Translations under genes and position numbers: made by a program
Part shown: positions 17,116 to 25,162 of the stretch, piece by piece
Numbering within the stretch: the first letter of the stretch is position 1
Layout of the letters: each line of letters starts with the position of its first letter
The notes under the pieces: generated by a model
The model's input: the letters and a program-made list of their open reading frames with translations, nothing else
Databases searched by the model: none
Told to the model about the DNA's origin: nothing
Source of the DNA: Erythrobacter sp. SCSIO 43205
GTDB lineage: Bacteria > Pseudomonadota > Alphaproteobacteria > Sphingomonadales > Sphingomonadaceae
Length of the DNA stretch: 64,000 nt
NCBI RefSeq assembly: GCF_019904235.1
Contig: NZ_CP063202.1
Coordinates: forward strand, 3,313,940 to 3,377,939
Direction of reading: 5' to 3'

Positions 17116-17156
17116 CGGCTGGGGCCTTACCCCCTAAGCCCTGTCGGTCCCAGCCG
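17116..17156 (+). terminator. Hairpin after bufA (attenuator, processing or stability element)
   Basis: CGGCTGGG at 17116-17123 pairs with CCCAGCCG at 17149-17156 around a 25-nt loop. There is no T-run after it, so it is not a standard terminator. Between a highly expressed small peptide gene and doxX it could set unequal expression of the two. Its role is inferred only from position. Confidence 0.4.
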
Positions 17157-17271
17157 TGCCTCCCTTCGCAACACAATCGGCAAGACTGTTGCCTCACACG
17201 CGAAAATACCGACACTGTGCTCGCCTCAGGCAATTGGATGAGCGCAAGCTGTCTCTCTCAGGGAGGACGAA

Positions 17272-17745
17272 ATGAACGCAATCACCAGTGCATATGCACG
17301 AGCCGTGCAGATCATATCGGGGCCGATATTTGAAAGTATCGCTCTGCTTGGGGTCAGGGTGGCGCTCGCGGGAGTGTTCTGGCGCTCTTACAAAACCAAG
17401 GTCGCAGAAGGCACGTGGTTTACGCCAAATGAATTTCTGCCTTTTCTATTTCAGGATGAATATTCAGGCCTGCCCATCCCCACCGACATCGCCATGCCGA
17501 TGACGATCTATGCTGAGTTTTTCTTACCCCTTTTGCTCTTCGCAGGGCTTTTCACGCGCTTTGGTGCAGCAGCACTCGCTGGAATGGCAATCGTCATTCA
17601 GATTTTCATCTATCCCACATCCGCACATTTCTGGGGCTGGGCGCTTGGCATTATCGCAATGGCGTTCATCTTGATCAGCCGCGGCGGAGGGCTGTTCGCT
17701 CTCGATCGCCTCGGTGATCGCTTCCTCGGCGAGAAAGCGGCTTAA
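17272..17745 (+). CDS. DoxX family membrane protein of the bufferin locus
   Basis: 157 residues with four membrane helices (around ESIALLGVRVALAGVFW, MTIYAEFFLPLLLFAGLF, AALAGMAIVIQIFIY and WALGIIAMAFILIS), the DoxX pattern. A strong AGGGAGG lies before the ATG. DoxX proteins are regular members of buf/gig clusters and may support membrane redox steps, but the exact role is unknown. The sigma factor gene begins 2 bp after its stop, so doxX-sigF-nrsF are probably one transcript. I see no SigF-type promoter in the 166-bp gap before it. Confidence 0.9.
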   Translation: MNAITSAYARAVQIISGPIFESIALLGVRVALAGVFWRSYKTKVAEGTWFTPNEFLPFLFQDEYSGLPIPTDIAMPMTIYAEFFLPLLLFAGLFTRFGAAALAGMAIVIQIFIYPTSAHFWGWALGIIAMAFILISRGGGLFALDRLGDRFLGEKAA

Positions 17746-17747
17746 TC

Positions 17748-18278
17748 GTGGTCGCCGACGAACCCACTTTTGCCCGGCTGATGCAGGCAGCACAAAATGG
17801 CGATAAGGCCGCCACCAATGTGCTGCTCTCAGAAGCTGGCCTATGGCTGGAACGCTATTTCAGACGGCGCGTGCCGCCGCACCAGATAGACGATTTGGTG
17901 CAGGATGTGCTCATCGCGTTTTATACCAAGCGCGCCACATGGGACGCATCGCGGCCCTTCTTGCCATGGCTTGCAGCAATTGCGCGCTATCGCTGGGTCG
18001 ATGCCTTGCGCAAAGTCTACAAACATGAGGGCCAGGAACTCATGGATGACGATGCAAGCGAGGATAGCGAGGAAGAGGTGGTGATGGCCCGCGTCAGCCT
18101 TGATCGCTTGTTCGGGCAGCTGCCCCCGAAACAGGCCGAAGTGATCGAAATGGTCAAAATCTCAGGCCTTTCGATCAAGGAAGCAGCACAAAAAACGGGC
18201 CAGAGCGAAAGTCTGGTCAAAGTGAATATCCATCGTGGCCTTAAAAAGCTCGCCTCGATGGTCGAGAAAGCAGAATAA
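17748..18278 (+). CDS. sigF: ECF sigma factor, SigF type
   Basis: 176 residues. Region 2 shows IDDLVQDVLIAFYTKRATW and LPWLAAIARYRWVDALRK; region 4 shows LFGQLPPKQAEVIEM, then LSIKEAAQKTGQSESLVKV, a helix-turn-helix. Start is GTG at 17748, 2 bp after doxX. In Caulobacter SigF is held by the membrane anti-sigma NrsF and released by copper or other heavy-metal stress to drive the buf (gig) genes. The same arrangement is present here, with matching promoter sequences before bufA and bufB. Confidence 0.93.
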   Translation: MVADEPTFARLMQAAQNGDKAATNVLLSEAGLWLERYFRRRVPPHQIDDLVQDVLIAFYTKRATWDASRPFLPWLAAIARYRWVDALRKVYKHEGQELMDDDASEDSEEEVVMARVSLDRLFGQLPPKQAEVIEMVKISGLSIKEAAQKTGQSESLVKVNIHRGLKKLASMVEKAE

Positions 18279-18279
18279 A

Positions 18280-18942
18280 ATGGACAAGTTCAATTCCCGC
18301 GAAGACCTGATTGCAGCGCTGACCGAGGATGTGACCCCGGTCAAACCTGTGCGCCCTGTGCAAGGCGCGGGGCTTATCATCGCAGCGAGCGTTGCGGCTT
18401 CAATCGCTTGCATTGTCATCTTTGGCTTCTGGCAAGGCATGATAAATGGCGAGGCCTCGCCCTTCTTCTGGATCAGCAACGGGCTCCTCGCGCTTGTCGG
18501 CGCTTCATCCACCACCGCTCTCGTCGCCAGCGCGATGCCACGCGTTGGCGCGCAAAGCTCCCATCACAAATGGAGCCTTGCCATGCTTTCCATTCTTCCT
18601 GTCGCAGCGCTTATCGCGTTCATTTCTTTTGAAGCGGGGCACGATCACGGCGCAGGGATGAGCGATGGGAGCCTTCTTTACTGGCACTGCGCAGCCTATG
18701 GTCTTGCTGCAAGCGGGCTTGTTGCGATCACGGCAATTGCTTTTCTTCGACGGGGTGCCCCTGTCTCGCTCACCCGCGCTAGCTGGCTGATTGGCTTAAC
18801 CAGCGGCTCATTGGGGGCGCTTGCGTACAATATCACCTGTCCGATAGATTCTTTGATGCACGTCGGCGTCTGGCACGTGTTTCCGGTATTCGCGGCAGGC
18901 ATCTTCTGGCGCTATGCCGCGCCGCCACTGATCCGTTGGTGA
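18280..18942 (+). CDS. nrsF: NrsF, integral membrane anti-sigma factor (DUF1109)
   Basis: 220 residues from the ATG at 18280, immediately after the sigF stop (TAAA ATG). A short cytoplasmic N-terminus with REDLIAALTED is followed by six membrane helices, the NrsF/DUF1109 layout. Two cysteines in extracytoplasmic loops, C137 (WHCAAYG) and C187 (ITCPID), are 50 residues apart, as the two sensing cysteines are in the Caulobacter protein. It should bind SigF until metal or redox stress is sensed in the periplasm. It ends 18 bp before the convergent transporter gene. Confidence 0.9.
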   Translation: MDKFNSREDLIAALTEDVTPVKPVRPVQGAGLIIAASVAASIACIVIFGFWQGMINGEASPFFWISNGLLALVGASSTTALVASAMPRVGAQSSHHKWSLAMLSILPVAALIAFISFEAGHDHGAGMSDGSLLYWHCAAYGLAASGLVAITAIAFLRRGAPVSLTRASWLIGLTSGSLGALAYNITCPIDSLMHVGVWHVFPVFAAGIFWRYAAPPLIRW

Positions 18943-18960
18943 TTATTCGGGAGTGGCTGA

Positions 18961-19965
18961 TCAAAGCCACTTCCAACGCCAGAACAGGAACAGTTGCAGC
19001 GCCATAATGCCAAAGCACAGCGCGACGACGATCCAAAAAGCATCGCCGTCCTCGACACCGGGCATACCGCCGACATTTATTCCCATCAGTCCAGTCAGGA
19101 ACCCCAGCGGCAGGAAGATTCCAGCGACAATGGTCAGCATATAGGTCGCGTGTTCATTCGAAGCCATGCTTCGCGCGCGAAGCTCGTCTTGCAGCACCAC
19201 AGCGCTCTCCTTGCTGATATCAATATCATCGAGATAACGCCGCAAACGGTCGATGGATTCAGCGATTTCCCGGCGATCATGCTCTTCAAACCACGAAGGG
19301 GCATCGCGCGAAATGCGTTCCAGTGCTTCGTGCTGAGGGGCCATGTGCCGTTTAAGCGCCAATGAATTGCGCCGGATTGACGTGATACGCGGAAGGATTT
19401 CCTCATAATCCTCCTCGATATCCATATCTTCAAGCTGGTCGATCTGATCGTTCATGGCGACAATGGTGTCGTTCATCCTCAGAACCAGTTGCTCGACAAT
19501 CTCGGTGATCGCCTTTCCCGCATCCGTTGGCCCCTTGCCCGCATCAAGCAAGGCAACAATGTCGCGCGGTGTTTGCATCGCCTGTTTGCGCAATGTGATC
19601 AGCCGCCGCCCATCGGACCACAATTGCAATGAAATCATGTCTTCAGGTTCTGCATCAGGATTGAAATTGATGCCCCTCAACGTCGCCACAAGCGTATCGC
19701 CTTCGCGCAGCGCGCGCGGTCTGGTCGCGCTTGAAACCAGCAGCTCAGCAGTTGGTTCGGGAATGCCGAGATCATTTTGAAGCCAAGGAAGAACCTCAGG
19801 CGCATCACGGCGTAGATGGAGCCAAAGAATCTCGCCCGCTACATCTGGCTTCCAATTGTCGACGTTATGCCGGTCAATCGGACGCGCGCCGCCTTTTCCA
19901 TCAAGCACCCTGCCAAAGATCAGCGGGTCGCTTCCTTCATTTGTTTCTGTGTCTTTCAAATCCAT
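18961..19965 (-). CDS. CorA/ZntB-like divalent cation transporter
   Basis: 334 residues from the ATG at 19965 (a GTG two codons upstream is possible). A large cytoplasmic N-terminal domain and long coiled helix (ALERISRDAP to RLRRYLDDIDISKESAVVLQDEL) precede two C-terminal membrane helices. The pore signature is GINVGGMPG rather than the GMN of CorA, as in ZntB-type zinc transporters, so zinc is more likely than magnesium. It is convergent with the bufferin regulators, 18 bp from nrsF. A functional link to copper is possible but unproven. Confidence 0.88.
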   Translation of the reverse strand: MDLKDTETNEGSDPLIFGRVLDGKGGARPIDRHNVDNWKPDVAGEILWLHLRRDAPEVLPWLQNDLGIPEPTAELLVSSATRPRALREGDTLVATLRGINFNPDAEPEDMISLQLWSDGRRLITLRKQAMQTPRDIVALLDAGKGPTDAGKAITEIVEQLVLRMNDTIVAMNDQIDQLEDMDIEEDYEEILPRITSIRRNSLALKRHMAPQHEALERISRDAPSWFEEHDRREIAESIDRLRRYLDDIDISKESAVVLQDELRARSMASNEHATYMLTIVAGIFLPLGFLTGLMGINVGGMPGVEDGDAFWIVVALCFGIMALQLFLFWRWKWL

Positions 19966-20035
19966 TGGCACATCATGGCCGATCCCTGACGACGTGTCAT
20001 TGCCCCTTCACGATTGCGCGACTATATGAGCCCTC

Positions 20036-21175
20036 ATGTCTGTTAGACCTTGGCGCGATATCGAAAGGCGGGAATGCCGCCAGATCATGGTGGGCGATGT
20101 GCCCGTGGGTGGCGGGGCTCCGATCACCGTACAAACCATGACAAACACCCCCACCGAAGATGCGGTGGCAACGCTTGACCAGATCAGGCGGTGTGAAGAG
20201 GTGGGCTGCGATATTATCCGCGTCTCGTGCCCGACCGAGGAATCGACCAAGAGCTTCGCCAAGATCACCAAGGCTGCGCGCATTCCGATCGTTGCCGACA
20301 TCCATTTCCACTACAAGCGCGCTCTGGAAGCTGCCGATGGGGGCGCTGCGTGTTTGCGGATCAATCCCGGCAATATCGGCTCTTCACAACGTGTTGCCGA
20401 AGTGGTGCGCGCGGCAAAGGCCAATGGTTGCGCGATCCGTATCGGTGTGAACGCAGGGAGCCTTGAGAAGGACCTGCTGGAAAAATATGGCGAACCTTGC
20501 CCAGAGGCACTGATCGAAAGCGCGCTTGATCATATCAAGCTTTTGCAGGACCACGATTTTCATAACTTCAAAGTCGCGGTGAAGGCCTCTGACGTGTTCC
20601 TTGCGGTTGCCGCCTATCACGGGCTTGCCGAAGCGGTCGATTGTCCGCTGCACCTTGGCATTACCGAGGCAGGCGGGTTGATCGGTGGGACGGTCAAATC
20701 CTCCATCGGCATGGGTTCGCTCCTTTGGGCTGGCATTGGCGATACCATTCGGGTCTCGCTTTCGGCAGAGCCCGAGGAAGAGGTGAAGGTCGGCTATGAG
20801 ATGCTCAAAGCCTTGGGCCTTCGCACCCGTGGCGTGCGCGTAGTCTCGTGCCCATCCTGTTCGCGTCAGGGATTTGACGTGATCCGCACGGTCGAAACGC
20901 TCGAAAAACGCCTTGAGCACATCAAGACGCCGATGAGCCTCTCGGTTCTCGGTTGCGTAGTCAATGGTCCCGGCGAAGCGCGCGAAACGGACATTGGCCT
21001 TACCGGCGGCGGCAATGGCAAGCACATGGTCTACCTTTCCGGCGTCAAAGCCCACGCGATTGAGGATGAAGATATGCTCAACCACATCGTGAAGCTCGTT
21101 GAAGACAAAGCGGCGGCCATCGAAGCAGGTGAAGCGGTCGCGTTTGATCCGCACGCAGCAGAAGCTGCCGAATGA
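20036..21175 (+). CDS. ispG: 4-hydroxy-3-methylbut-2-en-1-yl diphosphate synthase
   Basis: Iron-sulphur enzyme converting MEcPP to HMBPP in the non-mevalonate isoprenoid pathway. 379 residues, normal for the short bacterial form. N-terminal TIM-barrel features include [16 protein letters not shown] and [12 protein letters not shown]; the C-terminal [4Fe-4S] ligands are in [11 protein letters not shown] and [10 protein letters not shown]. The next small gene starts 10 bp after the stop. Confidence 0.97.
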   Translation: MSVRPWRDIERRECRQIMVGDVPVGGGAPITVQTMTNTPTEDAVATLDQIRRCEEVGCDIIRVSCPTEESTKSFAKITKAARIPIVADIHFHYKRALEAADGGAACLRINPGNIGSSQRVAEVVRAAKANGCAIRIGVNAGSLEKDLLEKYGEPCPEALIESALDHIKLLQDHDFHNFKVAVKASDVFLAVAAYHGLAEAVDCPLHLGITEAGGLIGGTVKSSIGMGSLLWAGIGDTIRVSLSAEPEEEVKVGYEMLKALGLRTRGVRVVSCPSCSRQGFDVIRTVETLEKRLEHIKTPMSLSVLGCVVNGPGEARETDIGLTGGGNGKHMVYLSGVKAHAIEDEDMLNHIVKLVEDKAAAIEAGEAVAFDPHAAEAAE

Positions 21176-21185
21176 CGCTGCTGCG

Positions 21186-21683
21186 ATGATTAGGGCGATA
21201 GTGTCGGGCTGTGCCGCTGCGCTTTTGATCGTTGGCGCAGTGGCTCTTGCGAAAGACGAAAGCGGGCACGACTATCCCGAAGCGCGCCTTTACGATGTCA
21301 GCGATGATGCGATGGCAGATGTCGATGCAGCCCTCGCCCGCGCGGCTGAAAACGGGAAACGCGTGCTCATCGCATTTGGCGGCAATTGGTGCCACGACAG
21401 CCGCGCCTTTGCGGGTTGGACACAGGATGAGCGGATCGGCGATCTTATCGACGAACGCTTTGAACTCGTCTTCGTCAATGTCGGTATTCCGCAAGAGGGT
21501 GATGGCCATAACCAGCACATTCTCAAACGTTTTGGCATGGAAGAGCAGGTGGGGACACCGCTCGTTCTCGTGTTGACCGCAAGCGGCGAAGTGATCAACG
21601 CCGACACCGCGCAAAGCTGGCGCAACACCGCCAGCCGCAGCGAAGATGACATTTATAACGAATTGGAAAAGCTGGCTAAATGA
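21186..21683 (+). CDS. Secreted thioredoxin-fold protein (thioredoxin_7-like)
   Basis: 165 residues from the ATG at 21186, with a signal peptide or N-terminal anchor (AIVSGCAAALLIVGAVALA). The thioredoxin-like part has KRVLIAFGGNWCHDSRAF, FVNVGIPQEGDGHNQ and a cis-Pro segment VGTPLVLVL. Only one cysteine remains in the active-site position (WCHDS instead of CXXC), so a disulphide oxidoreductase role is unlikely without a partner. The next gene overlaps the stop as ATGA. Confidence 0.82.
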   Translation: MIRAIVSGCAAALLIVGAVALAKDESGHDYPEARLYDVSDDAMADVDAALARAAENGKRVLIAFGGNWCHDSRAFAGWTQDERIGDLIDERFELVFVNVGIPQEGDGHNQHILKRFGMEEQVGTPLVLVLTASGEVINADTAQSWRNTASRSEDDIYNELEKLAK

Positions 21684-22414
21684 TCAAAGCCTTCGGACAA
21701 AGATTTCTCACAACGGCGCGCGATGGAATTGCAATCTGGTGGATGGCACCAATCATTCCCGCTCTTGTCGTACTCCCTGAATTTGCTCAACACATTGCTG
21801 AAATCCAGTTGGGAATGTTCGAGAACGAAGAGCAGGCCAAGCTTGCCTCGGAAACGTCGACTCGCATGAGCTTTGGCTATCTGAAGATAGCCGGTCTGGT
21901 CCTCGCATTCCTTGCGACGATCCGGTTTTGGGGCGCGCGCGCTTTTGGCCATCGCTGGTGGGATTTGCGCACAATTGCCTGGTTGCCGCTGCTGATTGCG
22001 GTCGTCTTGATAGTCGCAACATCGTTTCCTGGCACTCTTGCCAGCCCGTACATTGGCGAAGAGTACGCAGGATATATCGACATCGCCTTGGCCCTTGCGA
22101 CCTTGCCGCTTTTCCCGATGCTGGTGCGCGCGCTTGCTGGTGACCGGGAAACGGGGCTTAAACGCGTCTTTCGCACCGGTTGGTTTGCAGCCATTCGTAT
22201 GGTGCTTTTTGCCGCCGTCTTTTTTGTGCCGCTGCAATGGCTCCACGGTGAACTTCACTCATGGGCGATTGGGGCGAGTGTGACGATGGTGTGGGCATTG
22301 ATGATCATCGACAGCGTAGTCGTGGGTCTGCTCGCCACCTATGCAGGGACCGCGTTCCACCACGGGTCGAAGCTTTTGAGGGAACCCGTGGGGCCCAACG
22401 CTGAGCGAGCGTAG
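21680..22414 (+). CDS. Polytopic membrane protein of unknown function
   Basis: 244 residues with about six hydrophobic helices, e.g. AIWWMAPIIPALVVLPEF, IAWLPLLIAVVLIVATSF and MVWALMIIDSVVVGLLATYA. I recognise no named domain. Start overlaps the thioredoxin-fold gene (ATGA), so the two are co-translated and may act together. Conserved-looking features include MFENEEQAKLASET in the first loop. Confidence 0.7.
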   Translation: MIKAFGQRFLTTARDGIAIWWMAPIIPALVVLPEFAQHIAEIQLGMFENEEQAKLASETSTRMSFGYLKIAGLVLAFLATIRFWGARAFGHRWWDLRTIAWLPLLIAVVLIVATSFPGTLASPYIGEEYAGYIDIALALATLPLFPMLVRALAGDRETGLKRVFRTGWFAAIRMVLFAAVFFVPLQWLHGELHSWAIGASVTMVWALMIIDSVVVGLLATYAGTAFHHGSKLLREPVGPNAERA

Positions 22415-22431
22415 CGCATGCCGGCTAAGCC

Positions 22432-22974
22432 ATGATCGAAGCCTTTCTGCTTGCCCTCGCCCTTGCGATGGACGCCTTTGCCGTGGCCCTGGTTCAGGGC
22501 GCGCGCGTGCGGCCCGGCGTAGTCGCAACGCTCGCAATCGCTCTGGCTTTTGGCGTGGCGCAAGGTGTGATGGCGTTGATCGGGTGGGGAATGGGCGAGG
22601 CGGTGATCGCCTATATCGAAGCGTTCGACCATTGGATTGCCTTCGCGCTTCTCTCCTTCGTCGGCGTCCAGATGATACGCGCAGACGAGCATGACGAGGC
22701 CGCACGCCCGCTTATCGGGTTTGGCCTGTTTGCCGCAGCCATCGCCACCAGCATTGATGCGCTTGCCGCCGGGATCACTCTGCCGACGCTTACCGCCCCC
22801 CCGCTGCTCGCCGCCGGATTGATCGGCATAGTGACACTGGTCCTGTCACTTGGCGGAGTACAGCTGGGCCGAATTGCAGGCGAGCGTTATGGTCGGCCAG
22901 CAGAAATTCTGGGCGGCGTGGTCCTCATCGCGCTGGGTTGCAAGATTTTGGCGGAGCATTCAGGCTGGCTATAA
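22432..22974 (+). CDS. mntP: Manganese efflux pump MntP (DUF204)
   Basis: 180 residues forming two repeats of three membrane helices. The conserved aspartates are in [11 protein letters not shown] and [10 protein letters not shown], the hallmarks of MntP. It exports Mn2+ from the cytoplasm. In many bacteria mntP is preceded by a yybP-ykoY riboswitch; only 17 bp separates it from the upstream gene here and I could not see that motif. The following gene starts 2 bp after the stop. Confidence 0.92.
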   Translation: MIEAFLLALALAMDAFAVALVQGARVRPGVVATLAIALAFGVAQGVMALIGWGMGEAVIAYIEAFDHWIAFALLSFVGVQMIRADEHDEAARPLIGFGLFAAAIATSIDALAAGITLPTLTAPPLLAAGLIGIVTLVLSLGGVQLGRIAGERYGRPAEILGGVVLIALGCKILAEHSGWL

Positions 22975-22976
22975 GA

Positions 22977-23888
22977 ATGCTCCACGTCGTCCACCATCCC
23001 GATTACATGGCCCCGCGCCCGGAACGTGGGACGTTCAAATTCGACAAATACTTTCTCGTGATGGAAGAATTGCGTGCATCGGGTGCGCCCATGACCGAAC
23101 ACGCGCCTGACCCTTGCCCGCGCGAATGGCTCGAAGCGGTGCATGATCCTGAATATGTGGATGAGGTGTTCCGCGCACAGGTGCCGCACGCCAAGGAACG
23201 CCGTATCGGCTTTCCCGTGACCGAGGCAATCCGCGACCGCGTGCGCCACACCAATGGTGGCACCTGGTTGGCTGCGCAATTAGCCATGCAGCATGGCTAT
23301 GCAGCGAACAGCGCGGCAGGAAGCCATCATGCTTTGGCCGAGACAGGTGCGGGATATTGTGTCTTCAATGACCTCGCAGTCGCCTCCAACCGCTTGATTG
23401 CGCAAGGGGACGCGCGACGCATCGCGATTATCGATCTTGACGTACACCAAGGCGATGGCACCGCCTCGCTCACCGCAGGGCGCGAGGATATTGTGACCTT
23501 GTCCGTCCATGCGGAAAAGAACTTCCCGGTGCGAAAAGCGCGGTCAAATGTCGACATCGGATTGCCCGATGGCACAACAGACGCCGCCTATATGGCGGTG
23601 CTTGAAAAGTACATCCCGGCGCTGCTGGAGGGGTTCAAGCCTGATTTCGTATTCTATCAGGCAGGTGTTGATCCTCACGGCGACGACAAACTCGGCCGCC
23701 TTGCGCTCAGCGATGAGGGCTTGATCGCACGCGACAGATTTGTCGTGCAAGAGGCGCGCAAACGCGGGCTTGCCATCGCCTCTGCCCTTGGCGGGGGATA
23801 TGGCACCGATCAACGCGAAGTCGCCGCGCGCCATGCCCGATCCATGATCGCCATGTCGCAAGAGAACGCGAAGTTTAAAACGCCTTAA
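22977..23888 (+). CDS. Histone deacetylase family (acetylpolyamine / acetoin-type) hydrolase
   Basis: 303 residues from the ATG at 22977. Zinc amidohydrolase of the arginase/deacetylase fold: [17 protein letters not shown] carries the tandem His, [10 protein letters not shown] gives the Asp and His zinc ligands, [16 protein letters not shown] the second Asp, and LGGGYG the C-terminal loop. Bacterial relatives act on acetylated polyamines or small amides. The substrate cannot be fixed from sequence. It probably shares a transcript with mntP. Confidence 0.9.
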   Translation: MLHVVHHPDYMAPRPERGTFKFDKYFLVMEELRASGAPMTEHAPDPCPREWLEAVHDPEYVDEVFRAQVPHAKERRIGFPVTEAIRDRVRHTNGGTWLAAQLAMQHGYAANSAAGSHHALAETGAGYCVFNDLAVASNRLIAQGDARRIAIIDLDVHQGDGTASLTAGREDIVTLSVHAEKNFPVRKARSNVDIGLPDGTTDAAYMAVLEKYIPALLEGFKPDFVFYQAGVDPHGDDKLGRLALSDEGLIARDRFVVQEARKRGLAIASALGGGYGTDQREVAARHARSMIAMSQENAKFKTP

Positions 23889-23914
23889 ACCTTTGAGGCG
23901 TAAAGGCCGCCTCT

Positions 23915-24472
23915 ATGATTGGACGCACACTCGCCTTAGCCGCCGGGGTCTGCCTTTTCGCAGCGCTTGTCGCTGAAGGGTCGAAGAGTGGCGAGCCTTC
24001 AACAGGTGAAAGCTGGGTGCCAAGGCAAGAGGCCGTCGCAGCAAACATTGCGCACAACACCGCACAGGCCGGCGGGCAAAGCGCCAACAGCGATTGGTAT
24101 TCGGGAAGCCATACGCTCAAGCGCGCCTATGACGGACATTTCTATGCTGAGGCCAATGTCAACGGCAGGTCTATGCGCATGATGGTCGATACCGGCGCAA
24201 GCGTCATCGCACTCACCGGGGCAGATGCGCGCGCTGCCGGGATAAGCTGGAGCCTCAACGAAGTTCGCCCTATCGGACGCGGCGCAAGCGGCGATGTCTA
24301 CGGCGTAGTGCGCACGCTTGAAGAGGTCGAAATCGGCGGTTTCACAAAACACAATGTGCGCGCGATTGTTGTGCCCGAAGGACTAGATGTCTCGCTTTTG
24401 GGGCAATCGTTCCTCGGCGAGATAGCTTCGGTCGAAATCCAAGGCGATCAGATGCGATTGAGCGGCGGCTGA
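23915..24472 (+). CDS. Retropepsin-like aspartic protease (TIGR02281-type, clan AA)
   Basis: 185 residues with an N-terminal hydrophobic segment (LALAAGVCLFAALVAEG) and a C-terminal single-domain aspartic protease: HFYAEANVNG, then MMVDTGASVIAL with the catalytic Asp, and SLLGQSFLGEI as the psi-loop. Such proteases work as dimers, probably in the periplasm or at the membrane. The substrate is unknown. Confidence 0.88.
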   Translation: MIGRTLALAAGVCLFAALVAEGSKSGEPSTGESWVPRQEAVAANIAHNTAQAGGQSANSDWYSGSHTLKRAYDGHFYAEANVNGRSMRMMVDTGASVIALTGADARAAGISWSLNEVRPIGRGASGDVYGVVRTLEEVEIGGFTKHNVRAIVVPEGLDVSLLGQSFLGEIASVEIQGDQMRLSGG

Positions 24473-24485
24473 GGCCCTTCCTTTT

Positions 24486-25094
24486 CTACCCCTTTAACCC
24501 CAGGTCAGGGTGAAAGTACAAATCGATGTAATCCGTCAAATAATCGCACCACTCAAACTCGCGCAGAGGATAGTATGTGCGGCCCTGGGTCACCTCAAAC
24601 CGCCAGCTTTTCGTCTCATTGCACACCCTTTGCGCATCAGGCGCGCCGGTCATTTTGATCGTGCCTTCGAAATCGAAATAATCGCGACCGATTTCGGTGA
24701 TGAAGCCTTCAAGCTTTAGACGACCACCATCCTTGCCCCTTTGCCCGGCGAGCAGCATCCAGTGACCGCCCTGTGTCACCGCCACCCAAGCGGGACCGCG
24801 CTCATCCCAATTGATCCATTGCAGCGTCACACCCTCGTTTTGCATCAGGCGCACCATGCCCAGTTGATCGTAAATGCGAGTGGGTTCTTTTGGAATTTGA
24901 GCCGTTTCGACAGTAATTGTATCGGGCGTATCCGTGCGGCTGCTGCGCGCGATCGCCAGTTCGCTTGTCTCAGGCAAATTAAAAGCCAATTCAGGCGTTT
25001 GATCCCCCAAATCACTTTGCGCGAGCGTGCCAGTGGCTCCTCCCAAAAGGCAAAATCCGGCGAAAAAGGCCGCGAGGCGTGATAGACGGCGCAT
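24486..25094 (-). CDS. Secreted protein of unknown function
   Basis: 202 residues from the ATG at 25094. The signal peptide (RLAAFFAGFCLLGGATGTLA) ends near AQS. The mature region has an Ile/Tyr-rich beta-like part (GVTLQWINWDERGPAW, GHWMLLAGQRG, RDYFDFEGTIKMTG) and two cysteines, VCNETKSW and EWCDYL, that could form a disulphide. I do not recognise the family. It is divergent from the flavoprotein gene by 68 bp. Confidence 0.7.
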   Translation of the reverse strand: MRRLSRLAAFFAGFCLLGGATGTLAQSDLGDQTPELAFNLPETSELAIARSSRTDTPDTITVETAQIPKEPTRIYDQLGMVRLMQNEGVTLQWINWDERGPAWVAVTQGGHWMLLAGQRGKDGGRLKLEGFITEIGRDYFDFEGTIKMTGAPDAQRVCNETKSWRFEVTQGRTYYPLREFEWCDYLTDYIDLYFHPDLGLKG

Positions 25095-25162
25095 GGACAG
25101 TGTCTCCCCTGATTCGAGGCACTTTATAGACATCTTGCCGTCCAAAGGATGAACCAGACGCC

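Noticed and set aside
22380..22431. yybP-ykoY manganese riboswitch before mntP
   Set aside because: Only 17 bp separates the genes, and the expected conserved loop sequences are not visible even when the end of the upstream gene is included.
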